A stretch of 6,423 nucleotides of DNA from assembly GCA_947374535.1 (NCBI GenBank), contig CANCCJ010000142.1, positions 1 through 6,423 on the forward strand, written 5' to 3'. This stretch comes from Comamonadaceae bacterium. Its GTDB lineage: Bacteria; Pseudomonadota; Gammaproteobacteria; Burkholderiales; Burkholderiaceae. Both the position numbers and the translations under genes were made by a program. The notes under the pieces were generated by a model. That model was not told the origin of the DNA and ran no database searches. It saw only the letters and a program-made list of their open reading frames with translations. This document shows positions 1-5,500 of the stretch, piece by piece. Position 1 is the first letter of the stretch. Each line of letters opens with the position of its first letter.

Positions 1-1
1 C

Positions 2-175
2 TTGATGGGTGCGATTTTGTTGGAGGACTTGATGCCCACGCCACCTGGATCGGCTACGCCGTTCGTGGCCTCGCAGCTGTTAGAAACCGACGCGATTGAC
101 TACAAGATGCAGTTGCGCTTATCTGTTTGCGACAAGGGTGGCTACGCCATCAAAGTTGCTGAATTTGAATTCTGA
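2..175 (+). CDS. 3' end of an unrecognised protein (partial, C-terminal 57 residues)
   Basis: The frame is open from the window edge to a TGA at 173-175 and gives 57 residues ending in KVAEFEF. I do not recognise the family. The visible part is soluble-looking, with a proline-rich patch (MPTPPGSATP) followed by alternating polar and hydrophobic residues near the end (MQLRLSV, YAIKVAEFEF) that suggest beta strands, and no membrane span. Its stop lies only 8 bases before the next start, and the GAGGT ribosome binding site of that gene overlaps the stop codon. The channel gene downstream is therefore probably co-transcribed and perhaps translationally coupled with it. The coding call rests on the open frame and this tight junction. 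Confidence 0.6.
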   Translation: MMGAILLEDLMPTPPGSATPFVASQLLETDAIDYKMQLRLSVCDKGGYAIKVAEFEF

Positions 176-178
176 GGT
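174..178 (+). promoter_or_regulatory. Ribosome binding site of the first tandem-VSD channel
   Basis: GAGGT sits 5 to 6 bases before the ATG at 184 and overlaps the TGA stop (173-175) of the upstream gene. It supports the start at 184 over the second in-frame ATG two codons later, and it suggests coupling of translation to the upstream gene. Confidence 0.6.
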
Positions 179-183
179 GCACC

Positions 184-1824
184 ATGGAAATGACGAAACA
201 AGACAAATTTCTGCAAGACCTCAACGTAGAGACCATTCTGGGTCAGGACCAAGAGGCTGACATTGCACGCGACTTGCCCATGCGCAAGTGGCTCTATTCT
301 TGGCTGCTAGATCCCAACATTCCTGGCAACTTCCAAAAAGACTTAGACAAGTGGATCAGCTACCTCATCATTGGTAACTTGTTCAGCTTGATGTTTGAAC
401 ATGTACCAGCTGTGTACGAGCCGTATCGCACCTGGTTTGAGCTTTTCGACATCTTCTCTGTGGCCGTGTTCACCGTTGAATACGCCTTACGCCTATACTT
501 AGCGCCAGAAGACGAAGAATTTAAAAATCGCAAGAGTGCTCGCTGGGGCTTTGTTTCTAGCCCTTTTGCCATCATCGACTTTTTGGCGGTAGCGCCTTTC
601 TACTTGAAGGCCTTCATCCCAATCGATTTGCGCGTATTGCGATTCCTGCGTCTGTTGCGAATCTTGAAGTTGTTCCGTGTCCTGATCCCAGCCATCGCTG
701 AATTCAAAGAACTCAACAAAGATCGCACTTTCCGCCAAAAGGTTCACGCCCTTGTATTTCCTAGCCCCTACGGTGGCACTATGCAGAACATTTTCGAGGT
801 GTTCATTGCGGTATGGGTGTTGTTGTCTGTGATGGCCGTGATCTTGGAATCTGTCAAAGGCATTCACTATATTTTGCATTTGCAATTCGTCATTCTGGAT
901 GCTGTGGCTGTAGCCATCTTCACTGTGGAGTACTGCATGCGTATTTACTCATGCGTGGAAGAACCTGGCTACAAAGGCGCATTATTGGGCCGCTTCAAGC
1001 AAGCCAAATCGCCTTCGACCTTCATCGACTTCTTGGCAGTGCTGCCCTTCTTCTTAGAAGTGTTCTTGCACCACCTGATGGACTTGCGCTTCTTGCGAGT
1101 GTTCCGTTTGGCACGATTGCTCAAGCTCACACGCGGCAGCGATGCCACAGCGGTATTGGTGAAAGTGGTGGTGCGCGAGTGGCCTGTGATGGGTGCCGCC
1201 ACCTTCATCATGATGCTGCTGTTGGTCTTGACCGCCAGCCTGGGCTATTTATTTGAATACGATGCGCAACCTGAAAAGTTCGAAAACATCCCCACCTCTA
1301 TTTATTGGGCGGTGATTACTTTGGCTTCTGTGGGCTACGGCGACATTTCACCCGTGACCCCCATGGGCCGCGCGATGACCAGCATCTTGGCTTTGATGGG
1401 CATTGGCATCTTCGCCATTCCTGCGGCGTTGTTGGCCTCGGCTTTCAGCGATGAGCTGGTGAAAGAGCGTGACCAGTTGAAAGCCAACTTGTTCGCCATC
1501 CTCAAAGACGGCCACATCAGCGAGGCAGAGGCTGAAATCATCAGATCTGAAGCCAAACGCCTGCACTTGACTGTGGAAGAAGTGAACAAGTTGATTGAAG
1601 TGGTGATTAAAGAGCATGAGCTCGAAGAACGCAACCCACTGCCTATCCACAAAATTGCAGAAAATCCAGCCTTGGCGGTGGAACACTACAAAGTGTTGTT
1701 GGGTCAAATCCGACAACTCGGCGTGCAAACCGACGAAGTCAAGTTTGAGGCGGCTGCACAACAAGGTGCGCGATTGTCATCAAGCGAGTTGGCTTTGTGG
1801 CACAAAATCCAAGGCAACGCATAA
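184..1824 (+). CDS. Tandem voltage-sensor K+ channel (VSD-VSD-pore, ten predicted membrane helices)
   Basis: This is an inner-membrane voltage-gated potassium channel with a duplicated sensor. VSD1 has S1 about 57-73, S2 84-106 (FTVEY with E99, R103), S3 127-144 (D132) and S4 148-167 with R150, R153, R156, R159, K162 and R165. A basic, apparently cytosolic linker (about 168-200) follows. VSD2 has S1 204-222, S2 235-255 (E249, R253), S3 279-296 (D282) and S4 299-317 with R302, R305, R308, R311, K314 and R317. The pore has S5 about 335-356, a pore helix 371-381, filter SVGYGD (382-387) and S6 398-421 with P413. The filter is a normal K+ signature, apart from Ala381 where Thr is usual. The C-terminal tail (434-546) begins with a helical DGxIS..E segment shared with the next two channels. 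Ordinary bacterial Kv subunits have one VSD and about 250-300 residues, so the extra N-terminal VSD is the oddity. A tetramer would carry eight sensors (inference). Confidence 0.93.
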   Translation: MEMTKQDKFLQDLNVETILGQDQEADIARDLPMRKWLYSWLLDPNIPGNFQKDLDKWISYLIIGNLFSLMFEHVPAVYEPYRTWFELFDIFSVAVFTVEYALRLYLAPEDEEFKNRKSARWGFVSSPFAIIDFLAVAPFYLKAFIPIDLRVLRFLRLLRILKLFRVLIPAIAEFKELNKDRTFRQKVHALVFPSPYGGTMQNIFEVFIAVWVLLSVMAVILESVKGIHYILHLQFVILDAVAVAIFTVEYCMRIYSCVEEPGYKGALLGRFKQAKSPSTFIDFLAVLPFFLEVFLHHLMDLRFLRVFRLARLLKLTRGSDATAVLVKVVVREWPVMGAATFIMMLLLVLTASLGYLFEYDAQPEKFENIPTSIYWAVITLASVGYGDISPVTPMGRAMTSILALMGIGIFAIPAALLASAFSDELVKERDQLKANLFAILKDGHISEAEAEIIRSEAKRLHLTVEEVNKLIEVVIKEHELEERNPLPIHKIAENPALAVEHYKVLLGQIRQLGVQTDEVKFEAAAQQGARLSSSELALWHKIQGNA

Positions 1825-1850
1825 AGGCTTGGTTTAACTTAGCAGCATTG

Positions 1851-1897
1851 AGACAAACAGTCACGCCTTCCCGTGTGGCCGTTTGTCTGTTCAGACA
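1851..1897. promoter_or_regulatory. Two overlapping inverted repeats between channel genes; possible operator or RNA switch
   Basis: AGACAAAC (1851-1858) pairs with GTTTGTCT (1881-1888), with an inner CACG/CGTG stem (1862-1865 with 1872-1875) and a CCTTCC loop. A second palindrome, TGTCTG-TT-CAGACA (1884-1897), reuses the 3' arm of the first, so the two cannot form together in RNA. No T-run follows, so this is not a classical intrinsic terminator. It lies in the only sizeable gap of the first gene block (1825-1925), the natural place for an internal regulatory or mRNA-processing site. No clear -35/-10 pair was found here. Chance occurrence cannot be excluded. Confidence 0.4.
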
Positions 1898-1925
1898 CCA
1901 CATACAACTTCGTTAGAGCTAGGTA

Positions 1926-2837
1926 ATGACTACAGGTTTTAAGAACACCCTGATGGAAATCTTGGACGGTTCGCCCAAACACACGGCGAGCCGCTACGTC
2001 GAATGGCTGATCACCCTGGTGGTGTTGATCAATTGTTCTGCGGTGATTCTTGATTCCGTCCCCGAAATTCACGCTGAATTCAAAGATTTCTTCCACGAGT
2101 TAGAGTTTTGGAGTGTGATGTTCTTCACGGTCGAATATATCGCTCGCGTTTGGTCACTCGGCGCCAAATACAACCGTGACCGCGGTGGTTCATGGAAAGG
2201 TCGCTTTGAATACATGTTCAGCCCGTTTGGTTTGGTGGACTTCTTTGCCACCATGCCGCACTACATGCATATGTTCTTCCCTGCACTCGACCTGCGCATC
2301 TTGCGCGTGTTGCGATTGTTGCGAATCTTGAAGCTCTCCAAATACAACACGGCACTGCAAGATCTGTTTCATGCGGTGTACTCCGAACGTCAAGCGTTTG
2401 GCTCTGCAGTGTTTTTGTTGACCATTGCCACCATCGTGTCGGCCTCGTTGATGCATTTCGCTGAGGGGCATCACCAGCCCGAGTTCTTTGGCACGATTCC
2501 GCACTCCATCTATTGGGCTATCGTCACCATCACCTCAGGCTACGGCAACGTCGAACCCATGACCAAATATGGCGAAGCTATTGCGCTCATCACGGGTTTC
2601 TTGGGCGTCTGTATGGCTGCCATCATGACCGGTATCGTGGCTTCGGCATTCTCTAACCAAGTGGCACGTAAGAAAGCTGCGTTTGAGGCGCAACTGCGTG
2701 AGGTTTTCTCTGATGGCAATATGTCTGACGAAGAGCAAGCCACGTTGAAACGACTGCAAGCTCATTACCGTTTGTCAGATGAACAAGTCGAAGCCATGAT
2801 GCTCCGCGCCAAAAATAAATCGTCGTCTAATGAATGA
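1926..2837 (+). CDS. Six-helix voltage-gated cation channel with shortened filter TSGYGN
   Basis: This 303-residue protein has the single-VSD architecture of bacterial Kv channels. S1 is about 25-43, S2 57-77 (FTVEY, E70, R74), S3 98-117 (D105) and S4 121-139 with R124, R127, R130, R133, K136 and K139. S5 is about 158-178, the pore helix 193-202 and S6 216-242. The filter reads TSGYGN (203-208). Aligned on the IYWA pore helix shared with the upstream channel (SVGYGD), the valine is missing and the final Asp is Asn. hERG-type K+ channels also end in N, but the missing residue is not a standard K+ filter, so selectivity is uncertain. The tail (257-294) has the FSDGNMSDEE helical segment also seen in the neighbours. 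A weak AGAG site at 1915-1918 precedes the ATG. The stop overlaps the start of its paralogue downstream, which points to coupled translation and perhaps co-assembly (inference). Confidence 0.92.
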   Translation: MTTGFKNTLMEILDGSPKHTASRYVEWLITLVVLINCSAVILDSVPEIHAEFKDFFHELEFWSVMFFTVEYIARVWSLGAKYNRDRGGSWKGRFEYMFSPFGLVDFFATMPHYMHMFFPALDLRILRVLRLLRILKLSKYNTALQDLFHAVYSERQAFGSAVFLLTIATIVSASLMHFAEGHHQPEFFGTIPHSIYWAIVTITSGYGNVEPMTKYGEAIALITGFLGVCMAAIMTGIVASAFSNQVARKKAAFEAQLREVFSDGNMSDEEQATLKRLQAHYRLSDEQVEAMMLRAKNKSSSNE

Positions 2838-3798
2838 GCGCACCATGACCACAGCAGCTCCTAACCTTACCTCGCTCCAGCGCATCAAGCGTCGCACTTT
2901 CGAAATCATGGAAGGCGAAGTGCCAGACAAATACAGCCACTTCGTCGAAATATTCATCGCCTTGCTGGTGGTGGCCAACGTGATTGGCATCATCTTGGAG
3001 TCAGTACCTGAAATTCACGAAGCCTTTATGGCCGAGTTTCACGCCTTTGACGTGTTCAGCGTGGCCGTGTTTTCGGTGGAATTCGTCTTGCGCGTTTGGT
3101 CATACAGCGAGAAATACATTCACAACGGTGGCACCTCTTGGCAAGGTCGCAAAGAGTATGTGTTCAGCTTCTACGGCATCATTGACTTTGTGAGCACAGT
3201 GCCTTTTTACTTGCAACTGCTCTTTCCAGGTGCTGACTTGCGTGTGCTGCGCATGTTCCGCTTGATGCGAATTTTCAAACTCTCTCGCTACAACAGCGCG
3301 TTTGAAGACATGGTGGCCGCTGTCAAAGCAGAAAAAGACTCTTTTTCATCTGCCGTGTTTTTGCTGTTCATCAGTTGCTTGTTGTTTTCTTCATTGATTT
3401 ACATCATCGAAGGCCACGAGCAGCCCGAGGTGTTCCCCTCAATCCCTGCGGCCATGCATTGGTTTGTCATCACCATCATCTCTGGCTGGGGCAATGTGGA
3501 CCCTGTGACTTTCTTGGGTTCTTTGCTGGTGATCCTCACGCAAATCTTATCCATCGCTCTGGCCGCGATCTTGACGGGTGTGGTGGCCACGGCCTATACC
3601 GCGCAAGTGGAGCGTCGCCAAGCTTTGTACGAGATGGAAGTTCGTTCTGTGCTCGCCGATGGTGTGGTGACAGAAGAAGAAAAAGCCAAACTTAAAATGA
3701 TGCAGGCCAAGCTGGGCATGTCGGACGACCAAGTGCAATCCATCGTCAATCAGATGGAAGAAGAAAAGTACATCTCGGCGGCCAATAAGCAATCGTAA
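2830..3798 (+). CDS. Paralogous six-helix voltage-gated cation channel with filter ISGWGN
   Basis: This 322-residue protein is clearly a paralogue of the preceding channel; for example both have SVPEIH after S1 and a RVWS ending to S2. S1 is about 38-57, S2 70-91 (E84, R88), S3 112-131 (D119) and S4 136-153 with R138, R141, R144, R147, K150 and R153. S5 is about 174-193 and S6 228-256. The filter is ISGWGN (217-222), with the same one-residue deletion as its neighbour, Trp for Tyr, and Ile217 where K+ channels have Thr. The tail (270-308) again has an LADGVVTEEE helical segment and ends in a charged helix. The ATG at 2830 overlaps the upstream stop by 8 bases. An alternative ATG at 2845 has a GAG 6 to 8 bases upstream and gives an MTT start like the other channels, so it may be the real one. 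A shared unusual filter and overlapping genes make a heteromer plausible but unproven. Confidence 0.92.
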   Translation: MNERTMTTAAPNLTSLQRIKRRTFEIMEGEVPDKYSHFVEIFIALLVVANVIGIILESVPEIHEAFMAEFHAFDVFSVAVFSVEFVLRVWSYSEKYIHNGGTSWQGRKEYVFSFYGIIDFVSTVPFYLQLLFPGADLRVLRMFRLMRIFKLSRYNSAFEDMVAAVKAEKDSFSSAVFLLFISCLLFSSLIYIIEGHEQPEVFPSIPAAMHWFVITIISGWGNVDPVTFLGSLLVILTQILSIALAAILTGVVATAYTAQVERRQALYEMEVRSVLADGVVTEEEKAKLKMMQAKLGMSDDQVQSIVNQMEEEKYISAANKQS

Positions 3799-3816
3799 AT
3801 TCAACAGAAAGCAATC

Positions 3817-4026
3817 ATGGACAACGGCGCCTACGAAAAATACAAGCAAGAGAACCCAGACGTCTACACGCCACTCTCGACTTACGACTACGTAGATCAG
3901 TTTGTTCACAAATTGACGATGGCTGAGATCGTGGTGTGTGGAGTAGCAGTGGTGTTAGCCGTATTTGCCCTCTATAAAATTTTTGCCAAGCGAAAAGATA
4001 AAAAATCAAAAGATCACAGCGAATAA
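3817..4026 (+). CDS. Small single-span membrane protein, possible channel accessory subunit
   Basis: This 69-residue protein has a polar, tyrosine-rich N-terminal half (1-34), one hydrophobic segment at about 36-55, and a very basic tail (KRKDKKSK, 58-65). The positive-inside rule predicts the C-terminus in the cytosol and the N-terminus in the periplasm. I do not recognise the family. It starts 18 bases after the paired channel genes behind a weak purine-rich site (AGAAAG, 3806-3811), and its stop overlaps the ribosome binding site of the next gene, so it belongs to the operon. Size, topology and location recall single-span auxiliary channel subunits such as KCNE, but that is an analogy of layout and not homology. 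It is real as a gene mainly on context: clean start, membrane segment and tight junctions. Confidence 0.75.
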   Translation: MDNGAYEKYKQENPDVYTPLSTYDYVDQFVHKLTMAEIVVCGVAVVLAVFALYKIFAKRKDKKSKDHSE

Positions 4027-4032
4027 AGGAAG
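4025..4032 (+). promoter_or_regulatory. Ribosome binding site that sets the DUF4337 start
   Basis: AAAGGAAG overlaps the TAA stop (4024-4026) of the small membrane protein and lies about 6 bases before the ATG at 4037. It fixes the DUF4337 start at 4037 rather than at the upstream in-frame ATG at 3965, which lies inside the preceding gene. Confidence 0.7.
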
Positions 4033-4036
4033 ACCG

Positions 4037-4609
4037 ATGAGTGAATTACCAGAAACCGAATTGCCAGACCACGGCAATGATCCGTTTCGCACCCGTTGTG
4101 CGATGTTGGTATCCCTGTTGGCCATGTGCTTGGCCATTGCCAGCTTGGGCGGCAACAACGCCTCCAAAGAAAGTATGAGCAACAACATCTTGGCCTCCAA
4201 TGCTTATGCGTTCTACCAAGCCAAGAACATTCGCCAGACAGACTACAAAATCGCAGCTGACGAGTTGCGCATTCAATTGGCTAACGATAAATTCTCCCCT
4301 GCTGCCAAAACTTTGGCAGAGAAAAAGCTCGAAGGCTACGAAAAAAATATCGCGCGCTATGAGTCAGAACCAGAAACAGGCGACGGCAAAAAAGAGTTGA
4401 TGGAGAAGGCCAAGGAGCACGAACACGAGCGCGACATCGCGCTACGCCAAGACCCATGGTTTGACTACGCTGAAGCATTGCTGCAAATTGCCATCGTGCT
4501 GACCTCGGTGGCCATCTTGACGGGCGCGCATGTGTTGTTCTGGGTGCCGTGCGCACTTGGACTATTGGGCATTTTCTCGACTGTCAATGGTTTTTTGCTA
4601 TTCATCTGA
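4037..4609 (+). CDS. DUF4337 family membrane protein
   Basis: This 190-residue protein matches my memory of DUF4337. It has a short acidic N-terminus (SELPETELPD), a first membrane span at about 22-39, the segment ASNAYAFYQAKNIRQT (53-68), and a long charged helical stretch (about 70-138) containing ARYESEPETGDGKKEL. After DPWFDYAEALLQIAIVL come two C-terminal hydrophobic spans (about 146-163 and 165-189) ending in NGFLLFI. The function of the family is unknown. The middle helices are probably a coiled coil outside the bilayer. The start at 4037 is chosen for its strong ribosome binding site and for the conserved MSELPE-like beginning; an upstream in-frame ATG would give 24 unlikely extra residues. 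It is the last gene before a strong terminator and is co-directional with the channels and the small membrane protein. A role as a channel partner or scaffold is inference from position only. Confidence 0.92.
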   Translation: MSELPETELPDHGNDPFRTRCAMLVSLLAMCLAIASLGGNNASKESMSNNILASNAYAFYQAKNIRQTDYKIAADELRIQLANDKFSPAAKTLAEKKLEGYEKNIARYESEPETGDGKKELMEKAKEHEHERDIALRQDPWFDYAEALLQIAIVLTSVAILTGAHVLFWVPCALGLLGIFSTVNGFLLFI

Positions 4610-4629
4610 TTGCAAAACCTATAAGCACT

Positions 4630-4651
4630 AGGCCCCGCGAGGGGCTTTTTT
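4630..4651 (+). terminator. Rho-independent terminator ending the first gene block
   Basis: A GC-only stem GCCCC (4632-4636) and GGGGC (4641-4645) with a GCGA tetraloop is followed directly by six T residues (4646-4651). It lies 20 bases after the DUF4337 stop. There is no A-run on the 5' side, so it should work only for + strand transcripts. It separates the first channel block from the sodium channel gene. Confidence 0.88.
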
Positions 4652-4660
4652 GTCACACCC

Positions 4661-4669
4661 TGATATAAC
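4661..4669 (+). promoter_or_regulatory. Possible extended -10 promoter for the sodium channel gene
   Basis: TGATATAAC matches an extended -10 element (TGnTATAAT) with one mismatch, just downstream of the terminator. A convincing -35 is not seen at 16-18 bases upstream, where the terminator stem lies. Transcription would begin near 4676, giving a leader of only about 9 bases before the ATG at 4685, which has no visible Shine-Dalgarno site. This suggests a near-leaderless mRNA if the promoter is real. Confidence 0.35.
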
Positions 4670-4684
4670 TACTTCCACATAGTC

Positions 4685-5500
4685 ATGCCAAACGCCTACG
4701 AAAGCCAGACTTGGCGTGATCAAATTGAAAAATTTATCACGCACCCTGCTATTCAGCATTTTTTAGTTGTCCTAATCGTTGTTAACGCAGCCATTTTGGG
4801 GATAGAGACCAATCACAGCGTGATGGCATCATGGGGCCATGAGCTGTTCTTGCTAGATCACCTCATCTTGGGTATCTTCATCACCGAGATTGTGTTGCTC
4901 ATTGCTGCGCGCGGCTTCTCGTTCTTCAAGGATGCTTGGTGCGTGTTCGACTTCATCGTAGTGGGCATAGCATTGGTACCTGCCTCAGGCTCTTTGTCTG
5001 TACTTCGCGCGCTGCGAGTCTTGCGAGTGCTTCGCCTCATCAACAAAGTCGAAAGCATGCGCAAAGTGGTAGGTGGCTTGCTCAGTTCTCTGCCAGGGTT
5101 AGGGTCTGTATTCGGCCTGATTTTGATTATTTTTTATGTCGCCTCAGTGATCGCTACGAATATCTTTCACAAAGATTTCCCCGAATGGTTTGGCGACTTA
5201 GGCATGAGCGCCTTCACCTTATTTCAAGTGATGACGCTGGAAAGTTGGTCCGACGGCATTGCACGGCCCATCATGGAAGTTTTCCCTTACGCGTGGATTT
5301 TCTTTATCCTGTTCATCTTGATAGCCACGTTCATCATCTTTAACTTGTTCATCGCTGTGATCGTGGATTCCATTACCGCAGATCATGACAAAGACAGCCG
5401 CGATCACCATCATCAACTCACGATGCAAGAAGAACTGCAACTGCTACGCAAAGAACTAGCGGAGCTACGCCAACTACTGATTGACAAACCAAACCCATGA
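4685..5500 (+). CDS. Bacterial voltage-gated sodium channel (NavBac/NaChBac family), filter TLESWSD
   Basis: This 271-residue protein has the full NavBac layout and the usual family length. S1 is about 22-42, S2 53-73 (E68), S3 84-99 (D89) and S4 105-119 with R108, R111, R114 and R117. S5 is about 138-160. Filter TLESWSD (184-190) is followed by the second pore helix, and S6 202-228 contains FNLFIAVIVDSI. A neck with acidic and histidine residues (232-243) leads into a heptad-like coiled coil (about 245-266, LQLLRKELAELRQLL), which in this family tetramerises the C-termini. The LESW core is the Na+ signature, as in NaChBac and NavAb. The last filter residue is Asp where NavAb has Met; the engineered Ca2+-selective CavAb (TLDDWSD) also has Asp there. 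The channel is probably Na+ selective, with possible Ca2+ permeation (inference). It is unlike its neighbours in subfamily. The stop overlaps the start of the next gene by ATGA. Confidence 0.95.
   Translation: MPNAYESQTWRDQIEKFITHPAIQHFLVVLIVVNAAILGIETNHSVMASWGHELFLLDHLILGIFITEIVLLIAARGFSFFKDAWCVFDFIVVGIALVPASGSLSVLRALRVLRVLRLINKVESMRKVVGGLLSSLPGLGSVFGLILIIFYVASVIATNIFHKDFPEWFGDLGMSAFTLFQVMTLESWSDGIARPIMEVFPYAWIFFILFILIATFIIFNLFIAVIVDSITADHDKDSRDHHHQLTMQEELQLLRKELAELRQLLIDKPNP

Noticed and set aside
813..1256. Plus-strand 147-codon frame inside the first channel gene
   Set aside because: It is a +1/+2 shadow of the VSD2-S5 region, and its translation has no conserved features.
1884..1897. 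Intrinsic terminator after the first channel gene
   Set aside because: The inverted repeats there are not GC-rich and are not followed by a T-run.
1825..1925. Sigma-70 promoter in the gap before the second channel
   Set aside because: TTGTCT (1883-1888) and TACAAC (1903-1908) are weak matches separated by only 14 bases, so I could not support a call.
2532..2549. Frameshift or sequencing error as the cause of the short filter
   Set aside because: The change is a clean whole-codon difference, the frame is intact through S6 and the tail, and the paralogue at 3481-3495 has the same deletion.
3965..4036. Longer N-terminus for the DUF4337 protein from the ATG at 3965
   Set aside because: The extension would overlap the small membrane protein gene, has no ribosome binding site and is unlike the family start. 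The ATG at 4037 has a strong AAAGGAAG site.
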